A stretch of 64,000 bases of DNA, taken from assembly GCF_943733665.1 (NCBI RefSeq), contig NZ_OX030782.1, positions 1,260,001 to 1,324,000 on the forward strand. Direction: 5' to 3'. The translations under genes were made by a program, and so were the position numbers. Source of the DNA: Aquimarina sp. Aq107 (GTDB taxonomy: Bacteria; Bacteroidota; Bacteroidia; Flavobacteriales; Flavobacteriaceae). Position 1 is the first letter of the stretch; each line of letters begins with the position of its first letter. Below the pieces are notes generated by a model that saw nothing but the letters and a program-made list of their open reading frames with translations, was not told the DNA's origin and ran no database searches. Shown here piece by piece: positions 55,464-64,000 of the stretch.

Positions 55464-56135
55464 ATGAAGAAAAAGTTAAAAGTTCTTATGATTGATGATC
55501 ATCCTATGATTATTGAAGGATACAAGAACACCTTATTAGGAGAAAATCAAAAAGAATATCAGATTAAAATAGATATCGCATCCAATTGTGATGATGCATA
55601 TGATAATATTCTAAAATCTTCTAAGACGACTCCTTATGATATGCTTTTTGTGGACATTAAATTACCACCTTCCTCTGATGGGAAAATTACATCCGGAGAG
55701 GATTTAGCAAAACATGCAAAAGAATTATTACCTAAGGCTAAGATTATTATTCTTACCATGCATAGAGAAGATCATAGGATTCATAATATATTAAAGAATA
55801 TAAATCCATCAGGATTTTTAATAAAAAGTGATCTTACTTCTAGTGAGTTATTATTGGCTTTTAATAATATAGTAAGTGGTACTCCTTATTATAGCGCTAC
55901 GGTGAATAATCATTTTAGAAAAATGATGACTAATAACTTCTCGTTAGATGAGAAAAACCTAAAGATTTTATATCATTTGTCTAGAGGTGTAAAAACAAAG
56001 AATTTACCTAATTACGTAAGTTTGTCATTGAGTGCAATTGAGAAGCGTAAGAATCAGATAAAAGAAATGTTTTCTATTGCAAAGGCAGATGATCAAAAAT
56101 TATTAGAAGAAGCACGTAAAAGAGGTTTTGTATAG
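55464..56135 (+). CDS. Response regulator of the TPR-kinase system
   Basis: A 223-residue protein. The receiver domain has the acidic pair Asp11/Asp12, acceptor Asp64 in MLFVDIKLPP and Lys in FLIKSDLTSSE. The C-terminal 70 residues contain a LuxR-like helix-turn-helix (LPNYVSLSLSAIEKRKNQIK). It is 109 bases after the kinase. Its likely targets include the nearby small lipoprotein or the GG-leader peptides, by proximity only. Confidence 0.88.
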   Translation: MKKKLKVLMIDDHPMIIEGYKNTLLGENQKEYQIKIDIASNCDDAYDNILKSSKTTPYDMLFVDIKLPPSSDGKITSGEDLAKHAKELLPKAKIIILTMHREDHRIHNILKNINPSGFLIKSDLTSSELLLAFNNIVSGTPYYSATVNNHFRKMMTNNFSLDEKNLKILYHLSRGVKTKNLPNYVSLSLSAIEKRKNQIKEMFSIAKADDQKLLEEARKRGFV

Positions 56136-56169
56136 GATATAAAACACTTTTTTAAACTAATATGATAAG

Positions 56170-56197
56170 AAGGATAGCTATTTGCTATCCTTTTTTT
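56170..56197 (+). terminator. Terminator after the response regulator
   Basis: AAGGATAGC and GCTATCCTT pair around TATTT, followed by a T-run. Confidence 0.9.
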
Positions 56198-56600
56198 ATT
56201 TGATAACATATCGATGGAGAGTGAAATTATCTAATGTAACTCAAAGTGAACATAAAAAAAATGGAATAATCTAATTTTTATACAGGGGATTTTTCCCTTA
56301 TTTATTAATGAAATTAACTTTTTTTTATGATCTGTAATGTATTTTTATTGATTAACGTTAATTCTGTTGTTAATTGAGGTGAATCCGTAATGATATAGGT
56401 GTGTTTATATTTGGTTTTCAATAGATTAGCATCGTATTAATAATGTGCTTTAATACTTCACACAAACTTTCTTTTTATAGTTCCTTTTTCTGAAATCATA
56501 AGATGTATGATGTTTTTTAGAAGAATATCATAATATGGATTTTCGACATAATCTGTAAGTGTCGTAAAATGTTTACAGAAAAATCAAATTTATTTTAATT
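56198..56600. other. Gene-free upstream region of the GG-leader peptide genes
   Basis: No gene seen in these 403 bases. The last 60 bases should contain the promoter of the peptide gene at 56601. I cannot assign a motif with confidence. Confidence 0.5.
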
Positions 56601-56765
56601 ATGAAGAAGTTATCAAGTTTACAGGGTGTGAGTGTTTTAAGTAAAAAAGCACAAAAAACCGTTCATGGCGGGGATTATGTTATGGCTAGCTGTAGCGACT
56701 ATTGCCCAGGAACAGTTCAGGGCAATATTTTTACCGGACAATGCACTTGTATTACAGGAGAGTAA
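56601..56765 (+). CDS. GG-leader cysteine peptide 1 (candidate RiPP/bacteriocin precursor)
   Basis: A 54-residue frame, missed by length cut-offs. The leader MKKLSSLQGVSVLSKKAQKT ends VHGG (Gly23-Gly24), the double-glycine site for C39-peptidase export in Bacteroidetes. The 30-residue core begins DYVMASCSDYCPG and ends GQCTCITGE, with Cys31, 35, 48 and 50. A nearly identical gene follows. Strong protein conservation with many synonymous differences between the two copies shows selection on the peptide. No processing enzyme is adjacent. Confidence 0.85.
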   Translation: MKKLSSLQGVSVLSKKAQKTVHGGDYVMASCSDYCPGTVQGNIFTGQCTCITGE

Positions 56766-56811
56766 TCAATATACCCCATATCCTTTAATATAAACCTAAA
56801 ATTATTTAATT

Positions 56812-56976
56812 ATGAAAAATCTAAAAAATGTTATCGGTGTAACTGTATTAAGTAAAAAAGCACAAAAAACAGTTCACGGCGGTGATTATGTTATGAGTAG
56901 TTGCAGTGATTATTGTCCAGGAACTGTTCAAGGAAACATTTTTACAGGGCAATGTACCTGTATTACAGGAGAATAA
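56812..56976 (+). CDS. GG-leader cysteine peptide 2 (candidate RiPP/bacteriocin precursor)
   Basis: A 54-residue paralogue of the peptide at 56601, 46 bases downstream and in the same transcript. The leader differs in its first 11 residues (MKNLKNVIGVT), then is identical from VLSKKAQKTVHGG onward. The core differs only at residue 29 (Ser for Ala). The four cysteines are at the same places. Two copies differing mainly at silent sites indicate purifying selection on the core. A terminator follows at 57012. Confidence 0.85.
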   Translation: MKNLKNVIGVTVLSKKAQKTVHGGDYVMSSCSDYCPGTVQGNIFTGQCTCITGE

Positions 56977-57011
56977 TGATCTAGACAGTATTATGTCGTA
57001 TATATATTAGT

Positions 57012-57040
57012 AAAACCTTCCTTGATCGGAGGGTTTTTTT
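57012..57040 (+). terminator. Terminator after the GG-leader peptide pair
   Basis: AAAACCTTCC and GGAGGGTTTT pair (one G:T) around TTGATC, followed by a T-run. Confidence 0.85.
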
Positions 57041-58184
57041 ATTGAAAAGAATCATTAAAACTGATACAGTATAAGTATTTATTAAAGTTAGAGCTTCATT
57101 GTAAACTGGTATTGGATGTTCACTAATTTAATTTTTTGTGACAGATTATTTTCAACCGTAATATTCCCCAAGTTTATTAAGGGAATTTATATGTTTAATG
57201 TTATTTATTTTTAAAGGGAAATATCACTTTTTTTTCTCACTATTTTATTTACCAATTGAATTATTTTTTATTAGTACGGTTTTTAAGTAAATATTTTGAG
57301 GTTATTATTTGCTGATAATCAGATTAATATAAGTAAATTTAAAATGTTAAAAATTATATTGTTGTTTTTTTACTGTTTGGTATCGGTGTTCGTGAGTTTT
57401 ATGTTAATTTTTAACACGTTGATTTTCGACAATTTTTAACATTTTAACAAGTGTTTTTTTTAGGTGTTTTTTGTTTTTTTTTATTGTTGTTTTTTAAAAA
57501 ATAGTCGTTGTCTTTTTTGTGTATTTTTTAATTAAAATTTGATCTATATTATTTAGTAGTAATAGGGCTTTATCAATTGATTAATTAAAGGAATAAACTT
57601 ATAATAATAGATGTGTATGAAAATAATTACTTTAAGGAATAAACTATCATTACATATATATGTATACATAGCGATGATTTTCTGGTTAAGTGACCTTTAC
57701 CCTTTTTTTATAAAAAGCTTTTTGAAACTGAGATTGTTTAGATTTCTAAATAAAAGAAATATTAAGAATCTTCACAATATGTGTTGGAAATTCTTTTTTC
57801 AGAACAGACCGCCAAAGAAAATATTTTGTTTTTTTCAATTACCTCCTAATGCCGTTATACTTCATATTAGGAATTCTCTAGTAAACCTACTCCGTACCCA
57901 TATTTATATAATAAACTTTAAAATACTTGATCTGCACAAAAATGCTTTTGGACTTAAGATAACCACCGTTTTATCGATAAATAAAAATTTTCTAGAGTGG
58001 TTTTTTCTAAGTTTAAAAATAGGAAGAGCAATTAAATGGTCGAGTACTCCATTAGGACTATATACGTAAGTAGTAACTTCTATATAAACCCTAACCGAAT
58101 TAGTAGTAAAGAATAAACAACTGTTTGTATTTACTATTAATAGAAATTGTTTTTAAGAAAAATATTAAAATCTAAGGTGTACTG
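57041..58184. other. Gene-free, strongly AT-rich stretch upstream of the adhesin
   Basis: About 1.1 kb without a believable gene. Long T-runs lie at 57440-57540. An open frame of 152 codons at 57611-58069 has an odd, Lys/Phe/Ile/Asn-rich composition with few acidic residues, and I do not accept it as a gene. The 3' part must hold the adhesin promoter and leader. Confidence 0.5.
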
Positions 58185-61100
58185 ATGCAAAAAGTAAATA
58201 ATAAAACTATCACTAATCGATTAATCTTTTTAAATAAATATAATACAAAGTTTAAATCGGGATTTGAAAAATTCAGGAAACTCAAATTCTTTTTATTTGT
58301 ATTGTATCTAGTATGTTTTATCAATCCTAAGGATCTTTTTGCTCAGAAAAAACCGTCAATCACAAAAGTCGAAGCATATCAGAATTTTTATCCACAGGAT
58401 CAAGAAAGCAGCTTGAAAGGTAATGATTTATTGCTAAGAAGATCAAAAGTAGGTTTTAAGACAGAATCGTTACCGGTTTTTTCAAGTAAATCATTTTCAT
58501 CGAGATCACCATCAGATCCTCCTACTTTAGATTTAGATGAGTTTACAGTCGGTAACAATTACGAATATGATTTAGAACCAACAACAGGTAATGTTTTTGC
58601 TATTTCTAGAGGAAATGTGGCGATTACTTCTGATACAGGTACTTTATCTAGTGCTACGATAACCGTTAGTGGAACTGTAGATGCAAGTGAGTTATTAGCG
58701 ATAAATAATGGAGCTGGTTTTGATTTATATTTTTTAGCAAACCCTCCTAATACGTTCACTTATGATAGAGGGGGAGGTATTATTTTACAGGTATCCCGAA
58801 CGGGAACTACCTTCACCATTACAGAAACTACCAATGATCCTATTCCGAATAGTGTTTTTGAAGATTTTATAGGGATTATGTTTTATGGAGATTTAACAGA
58901 TCCATATACCGAAGGAACAAGAACGATAGATATTACCTTAAATGATTCAACAGGAGGTTCCTCCTCATCTCAGACTATTATTAACATAACAAGATTACCA
59001 GAAGCTGTTGATGATAATAATAGTATCGCTGCGAATGCGGTTACACCAGTAACAGGAAACGTACTCACAAATGATGTAGATAATACACCTGGAGAGATGT
59101 TATCAGTATCTGAGGTAAATGTATTTCCTTCTGAAGTGGGTATGAGTTACAATACTTTATATGGGACATTTACCATTCAGTCAAATGGATCCTATTCATA
59201 TACGGTAGATACAACGAATCCGGCAGTGGCTGGACTAATAAACGGAACTAGTTTAGATGATATCGTTGCATATACGGTAGAAGATCTTGACGGAAATTTT
59301 GATTATGGTATTTTATCAATAACTATTAACGGAGTGGATGATCCACCAGTAGCAGTAGATGATTTTAATAGCGTAACTGTAGGAGTTACGAATACCGTAA
59401 CTAGTAATCTTATAGAAGGTGATGGAGTTAATGGACAAGATTTATTGGATAGGCCATTATCTATGTTAGTTTGGGAAAGTCAATTTACAAATGGACAAGA
59501 AGTGAATGGTTTATCAAGAACTATAGATGGAATAACATTAGATTTTACCGAAGCGGATCCTGATAATATAGGGACCGTTAGTAATCTGGTGTCTCAAAAT
59601 ACAGCTACTAATGGAGGACATACAGGATATTTATTGTTTAATATAGATCCAGCCACAAATCCAAATGCTGATACTTCTATCACAGTTGATTTTGATCAAG
59701 AAGTTTTTAACCTTGGTTTTTTAGTAGTAGATATTGATTATTCACAGGGAACAGCTTGGCAGGATCAAATGACGATTCAAGGGTTTTTGGATGGTGTCCC
59801 TGTAACTTTTACTAATACTATAACTGGCGGAATTGTAGATGCTGGTGGAGATACTTATTATGGAACAGGTTCTGCTGTACCTTCTGATGCTACGGGTAAT
59901 ATTAATGTGGCGTTTGATGGGCCGATTAATCAATTAGTATTATCATACAATTACGGTCCAGATGCAACTGCAGCTGATCCTGGTGGACAAATAGCAGGTA
60001 TTTCGGATATTTTTTGGCAAGGAGATAATGGGGTAACGGTGATAACTATTAATGGAACTCCTGTTGTTGGAGTAACAACCGTGGCTACCACCTATGGATT
60101 TATTACTGTTAATCCAGATGGAACATATACGTATACAGTAGATACCACAAACCCTGCAGTGGCTAATTTGCTGGTAGGGCAAACTCTTACAGACACGATT
60201 CCATATATATTAGAGGATGCTTTATCAAGCACAGATAATGCTAATCTTATAATAACAATTAATGGGTCCGCTGTAGATACTGATATGGATGGAGAACCAG
60301 ATTGGACTGATTTAGATGATGATAATGACGGTATATTGGATGAAAATGAATGCTATGTAAGTCAAGTACTTATTGGTAATCCTGATGGGGTAGAAGATGG
60401 TAGTTTTGGAGTAGGGTATTGGGACACTGAATATTATAGTGGGCATTTTGCAATTGTAGGTTCTACTTTTGGCAACAGTAATCAGAATAGTACACTTAAT
60501 GGATCTGTAGGTACACCTACTTTTGTTGGAGAGGCTTTTTTAGGTGGAAATTCTTTAAGTTTTACGGAGTCAGGGTCTTATGCTGAAACTTCATCAGGTG
60601 TTTTTGATACAAATACGAGTACAGGTTTAGTACCTTCAAGTTATGTGGGTACAAATGTTGATGATGTGGGTTTCCAACCTTATTATCAAACAATATTTAA
60701 ACGTGAAGCAGATATAGATGGAGTATTAACTTTTGGAAGCACTGGATTTAGTGTTGACGATGTATTCGAACTTTTTATTAATGGAACCAGAGAAGTTTTT
60801 GCTTCTTTTTGTTGTGGTGCTACGGATTCTCCAAATGATTCTTTTAGTTTTAATGTTACTAAAGGAGATGAACTAGAAATTAGATATACTAATTTAGGTT
60901 TTGTAGGTAGTTTTCAATTTAATTTAGAATTAACGCCTTCTTGTAATATGGATGTTGATGGAGATGGCGATCCTAATGGACAGGACTTGGATAGTGATAA
61001 TGATGGTTGTGATGATGTCATAGAATCAGGTGGAGTTGATACAACTCCAGCAGATGGAGTATTAGATGGTACTGGTTTTGATGGAAATGGTCTAGTAACT

Positions 61101-64000
61101 GGTGGTACTGGAGGTTATGATGGAATTACAGGAAATGAATATGTAGCTACGCAATTAACAGTGGGTACTCCACCTGCAAACGAAACCGTAAATGCAGGAG
61201 AGACTGCTACTTTTAGTGTTGTTGCTACCGCTCAATCGACTACTACATTCTCTAGTGGTACGCCAAATTATACAGTGCCTCCCGCTACGGATGTATCAGG
61301 TACTATTGTATACCAATGGCAAAGAAACGGAGTAAATATTAATGGAACTACGGATGGTGGTGTATATAGTGGATTCAATGGAGCTACCTTAACAATCACA
61401 AATCCAACAACAGCTTTAGATGGGAATACATATAACGTGATTGTCACGCATCCTACTAATGTATGTATTAATGAACAAAATAGTGCAACGTTAACAGTAA
61501 ATCCAACCAGTGACTTGTCACTTACCAAAGGAGTTGTATTGACTACAGATGCCGATACTAGTGGAAGTATCAGTGCTGGTGATACGGTTACTTTTAGTAT
61601 TACAGTGACCAATTCAGGTCCAAACAATGCTACGGGTGTTGGCGTAGGGGATACAGTTCCAGATGGATATACGACAATAGGAAGTATTAGTGATAGTGGA
61701 AGTGAAGCAGGTGGCTTGATCAGCTGGAGTGGATTAAGTGTTACTACTACGACTCCATTAGTATTGACCTATACAGCCGTAGTTACTGCTACAGGTAACT
61801 ACACAAACTTTGCAGAGGTTACCGCTAGTGATCAGACAGATTTAGATAGTACTCCAGATAGTACTCCCGATACAGATACTCCAACGGAGGATGATGAGAC
61901 GAGTGCTACACCAACGGTTGCGGCAATCGCAGATTTAAGTATTGCAAAGAGTGCAGTATTGACCACGGATGCTGATACTAGTGGAAGTATCAGTGCTGGT
62001 GATACAGTTACTTTTAGTATTACAGTGACCAATTCAGGTCCAAACAATGCTACGGGTGTTGGCGTAGGGGATACATTTCCAGATGGATATACGACAATAG
62101 GAAGTATTAGTGATAGTGGAAGTGAAGCAGGTGGCTTGATCAGCTGGAGTGGATTAAGTGTTACTACTACGACTCCATTAGTATTGACCTATACAGCCGT
62201 AGTTACTGCTACAGGTAACTACACAAACTTTGCAGAAGTTACGGCTAGTGATCAGACAGATTTAGATAGTACTCCAGATAGTACTCCCGATACAGATACT
62301 CCAACGGAGGATGATGAGACGAGTGCTACACCAACGGTTGCGGCAATCGCAGATTTAAGTATTGCAAAGAGTGCAGTATTGACCACGGATGCTGATACTA
62401 GTGGAAGTATCAGTGCTGGTGATACAGTTACTTTTAGTATTACAGTGACCAATTCAGGTCCAAACAATGCTACGGGTGTTGGCGTAGGGGATACATTTCC
62501 AGATGGATATACGACAATAGGAAGTATTAGTGATAGTGGAAGTGAAGCAGGTGGCTTGATCAGCTGGAGTGGATTAAGTGTTACTACTACGACTCCATTA
62601 GTATTGACCTATACAGCCGTAGTTACTGCTACAGGTAACTACACAAACTTTGCAGAAGTTACGGCTAGTGATCAGACAGATTTAGATAGTACTCCAGATA
62701 GTACTCCCGATACAGATACTCCAACGGAGGATGATGAGACGAGTGCTACACCAACGGTTGCGGCAATCGCAGATTTAAGTATTGCAAAGAGTGCAGTATT
62801 GACCACGGATGCTGATACTAGTGGAAGTATCAGTGCTGGTGATACAGTTACTTTTAGTATTACAGTGACCAATTCAGGTCCAAACAATGCTACGGGTGTT
62901 GGCGTAGGGGATACAGTTCCAGATGGCTATACAACAATAGGAAGTATTAGTGATAGTGGAAGTGAAGCAGGTGGCTTGATCAGCTGGAGTGGATTAAGTG
63001 TTACTACTACGACTCCATTAGTATTGACCTATACAGCCGTAGTTACTGCTACAGGTAACTACACAAACTTTGCAGAGGTTACGGCTAGTGATCAGACAGA
63101 TTTAGATAGTACTCCAGATAGTACTCCCGATACAGATACTCCAACGGAGGATGATGAGACGAGTGCTACACCAACGGTTGCGGCAATCGCAGATTTAAGT
63201 ATTGCAAAGAGTGCAGTATTGACCACGGATGCTGATACTAGTGGAAGTATCAGTGCTGGTGATACAGTTACTTTTAGTATTACAGTGACCAATTCAGGTC
63301 CAAACAATGCTACGGGTGTTGGCGTAGGGGATACAGTTCCAGATGGATATACGACAATAGGAAGTATTAGTGATAGTGGAAGTGAAGCAGGTGGCTTGAT
63401 CAGCTGGAGTGGATTAAGTGTTACTACTACGACTCCATTAGTATTGACCTATACAGCCGTAGTTACTGCTACAGGTAACTACACAAACTTTGCAGAAGTT
63501 ACGGCTAGTGATCAGACAGATTTAGATAGTACTCCAGATAGTACTCCCGATACAGATACTCCAACGGAGGATGATGAGACGAGTGCTACACCAACGGTTG
63601 CGGCAATCGCAGATTTAAGTATTGCAAAGAGTGCAGTATTGACTACAGATGCCGATACTAGTGGAAGTATCAGTGCTGGTGATACAGTTACTTTTAGTAT
63701 TACAGTGACCAATTCAGGTCCAAACAATGCTACGGGTGTTGGCGTAGGGGATACAGTTCCAGATGGTTATACGACAATAGGAAGTATTAGTGATAGTGGA
63801 AGTGAAGCAGGTGGCTTGATCAGCTGGAGTGGATTAAGTGTTACTACTACGACTCCATTAGTATTGACCTATACAGCCGTAGTTACTGCTACAGGTAACT
63901 ACACAAACTTTGCAGAAGTTACGGCTAGTGATCAGACAGATTTAGATAGTACTCCAGATAGTACTCCCGATACAGATACTCCAACGGAGGATGATGAGAC
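58185..64000 (+). CDS. Giant repetitive secreted adhesin (3' truncated by the window)
   Basis: The frame is open from ATG 58185 to the window end (more than 1938 residues). A long n-region and hydrophobic stretch (residues 33-52, FFLFVLYLVCFINPKDLFAQ) form an extended signal. Next come VCBS/cadherin-like repeats (e.g. GSYSYTVDTTNPAV, later GTYTYTVDTTNPAV), then two acidic D-x-D-x-D calcium-type stretches (DTDMDGEPDWTDLDDDNDG and DVDGDGDPNGQDLDSDNDG). An Ig-like part follows, then DUF11 repeats from about residue 1110. It is a surface adhesin of the flavobacterial type; export by type IX secretion is likely but its C-terminal sorting domain lies beyond the window. Confidence 0.85.
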   Translation, partial: MQKVNNKTITNRLIFLNKYNTKFKSGFEKFRKLKFFLFVLYLVCFINPKDLFAQKKPSITKVEAYQNFYPQDQESSLKGNDLLLRRSKVGFKTESLPVFSSKSFSSRSPSDPPTLDLDEFTVGNNYEYDLEPTTGNVFAISRGNVAITSDTGTLSSATITVSGTVDASELLAINNGAGFDLYFLANPPNTFTYDRGGGIILQVSRTGTTFTITETTNDPIPNSVFEDFIGIMFYGDLTDPYTEGTRTIDITLNDSTGGSSSSQTIINITRLPEAVDDNNSIAANAVTPVTGNVLTNDVDNTPGEMLSVSEVNVFPSEVGMSYNTLYGTFTIQSNGSYSYTVDTTNPAVAGLINGTSLDDIVAYTVEDLDGNFDYGILSITINGVDDPPVAVDDFNSVTVGVTNTVTSNLIEGDGVNGQDLLDRPLSMLVWESQFTNGQEVNGLSRTIDGITLDFTEADPDNIGTVSNLVSQNTATNGGHTGYLLFNIDPATNPNADTSITVDFDQEVFNLGFLVVDIDYSQGTAWQDQMTIQGFLDGVPVTFTNTITGGIVDAGGDTYYGTGSAVPSDATGNINVAFDGPINQLVLSYNYGPDATAADPGGQIAGISDIFWQGDNGVTVITINGTPVVGVTTVATTYGFITVNPDGTYTYTVDTTNPAVANLLVGQTLTDTIPYILEDALSSTDNANLIITINGSAVDTDMDGEPDWTDLDDDNDGILDENECYVSQVLIGNPDGVEDGSFGVGYWDTEYYSGHFAIVGSTFGNSNQNSTLNGSVGTPTFVGEAFLGGNSLSFTESGSYAETSSGVFDTNTSTGLVPSSYVGTNVDDVGFQPYYQTIFKREADIDGVLTFGSTGFSVDDVFELFINGTREVFASFCCGATDSPNDSFSFNVTKGDELEIRYTNLGFVGSFQFNLELTPSCNMDVDGDGDPNGQDLDSDNDGCDDVIESGGVDTTPADGVLDGTGFDGNGLVTGGTGGYDGITGNEYVATQLTVGTPPANETVNAGETATFSVVATAQSTTTFSSGTPNYTVPPATDVSGTIVYQWQRNGVNINGTTDGGVYSGFNGATLTITNPTTALDGNTYNVIVTHPTNVCINEQNSATLTVNPTSDLSLTKGVVLTTDADTSGSISAGDTVTFSITVTNSGPNNATGVGVGDTVPDGYTTIGSISDSGSEAGGLISWSGLSVTTTTPLVLTYTAVVTATGNYTNFAEVTASDQTDLDSTPDSTPDTDTPTEDDETSATPTVAAIADLSIAKSAVLTTDADTSGSISAGDTVTFSITVTNSGPNNATGVGVGDTFPDGYTTIGSISDSGSEAGGLISWSGLSVTTTTPLVLTYTAVVTATGNYTNFAEVTASDQTDLDSTPDSTPDTDTPTEDDETSATPTVAAIADLSIAKSAVLTTDADTSGSISAGDTVTFSITVTNSGPNNATGVGVGDTFPDGYTTIGSISDSGSEAGGLISWSGLSVTTTTPLVLTYTAVVTATGNYTNFAEVTASDQTDLDSTPDSTPDTDTPTEDDETSATPTVAAIADLSIAKSAVLTTDADTSGSISAGDTVTFSITVTNSGPNNATGVGVGDTVPDGYTTIGSISDSGSEAGGLISWSGLSVTTTTPLVLTYTAVVTATGNYTNFAEVTASDQTDLDSTPDSTPDTDTPTEDDETSATPTVAAIADLSIAKSAVLTTDADTSGSISAGDTVTFSITVTNSGPNNATGVGVGDTVPDGYTTIGSISDSGSEAGGLISWSGLSVTTTTPLVLTYTAVVTATGNYTNFAEVTASDQTDLDSTPDSTPDTDTPTEDDETSATPTVAAIADLSIAKSAVLTTDADTSGSISAGDTVTFSITVTNSGPNNATGVGVGDTVPDGYTTIGSISDSGSEAGGLISWSGLSVTTTTPLVLTYTAVVTATGNYTNFAEVTASDQTDLDSTPDSTPDTDTPTEDDE
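61512..64000 (+). repeat. Tandem 420-bp DUF11 repeats (five complete, one cut)
   Basis: Units start at 61512, 61932, 62352, 62772, 63192 and 63612 (the last reaches the window end at 389 of 420 bases). Each encodes 140 residues: a DUF11 core (DTVTFSITVTNSGPNNATGV) followed by a Thr/Asp-rich linker (STPDSTPDTDTPTEDDETSA). Units 61932 and 62352 are identical as far as I can see; the others differ at few sites. The first unit differs in its opening (DLSLTKGVVL against DLSIAKSAVL). Confidence 0.95.

Noticed and set aside
57611..58069. Open frame of 152 codons on the plus strand
   Set aside because: Composition is Phe/Ile/Lys/Asn-heavy with few acidic residues, no recognisable domain, and it lies in a very AT-rich gap where long chance frames are expected.
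61268..63727. Repeated minus-strand frames of 71 to 119 codons
   Set aside because: They are exact antisense shadows of the DUF11 repeats of the adhesin and repeat with the same 420-bp period.
61512..64000. Possible CRISPR-like array
   Set aside because: The period is 420 bp with no spacers; the repeats are in frame and encode DUF11 domains.
1..64000. tRNA or rRNA genes, insertion sequences, integrase or phage genes
   Set aside because: I looked for cloverleaf-like segments and transposase or integrase motifs and saw none that I could support.

Overview
The window is AT-rich DNA with Bacteroidetes-style features: weak Shine-Dalgarno signals, a TTTG / TAnnTTTG-like promoter, SusC/BtuB-type receptors, many small lipoproteins, DUF4252 and DUF5063 families, and a long-signal repetitive adhesin. 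I infer a marine Flavobacteriaceae member of the Aquimarina type from general gene content; no marker gene here proves the genus.

Layout. (1) 1-13007 is the distal part of an extracellular contractile injection system (eCIS) locus. It holds an Ig-like structural protein cut by the window edge, the CIS tape-measure protein, two DUF4157 cargo/effector proteins (one ending in a zinc-protease-like domain, one ending in a nuclease-like domain followed by a probable immunity gene), a peptidoglycan-binding/CHAP-like hydrolase and the eCIS AAA+ ATPase. (2) 13135-17891 has a DUF2891 lipoprotein, an NRAMP-fold transporter lacking the usual metal-binding motifs, and the 5-oxoprolinase genes pxpABC. (3) 18195-20729 has a small unknown protein, a 7-TM protein and a two-component system. 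(4) 20752-28230 is the isoleucine/valine operon ilvD-ilvB-ilvN-ilvC-ilvA, preceded by two tandem leader-peptide attenuators. (5) 28255-34593 (minus strand) holds housekeeping and envelope genes: a cytochrome c lipoprotein, a thioesterase, an NHL-repeat lipoprotein, a serine hydrolase, rmuC and a DUF5063 gene. (6) 34606-43936 is a cobalamin uptake and salvage cluster: btuD, btuC, btuF, a PP-loop ATPase, cobC, cobS, cobT, cobU, and a btuB-type receptor behind a cobalamin riboswitch. (7) 44015-47850 has an S41 protease and an ECF sigma / putative anti-sigma / DUF4252 operon with a recognisable ECF promoter. (8) 47854-50856 (minus) has a short GG-motif peptide, purB, a HEAT-like protein and a sirtuin. 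(9) 51294-57040 is a signalling region: a LytTR regulator with Glu at the phospho-acceptor site, a tiny lipoprotein, a TPR-histidine kinase, a response regulator, and two tandem four-cysteine GG-leader peptides too short to be picked up by ordinary gene calling. (10) 58185-64000 is the start of a very large secreted adhesin that runs off the window and ends here in near-identical 420-bp DUF11 repeats.

Most notable: the eCIS effector set with a putative nuclease/immunity pair; the tandem ilv attenuators; the paired GG-leader cysteine peptides beside a two-component system, plus an unrelated GGG/WWWW peptide; and the atypical NRAMP-like transporter in the oxoprolinase operon. All functional statements come from reading motifs and gene order; no database search was run.
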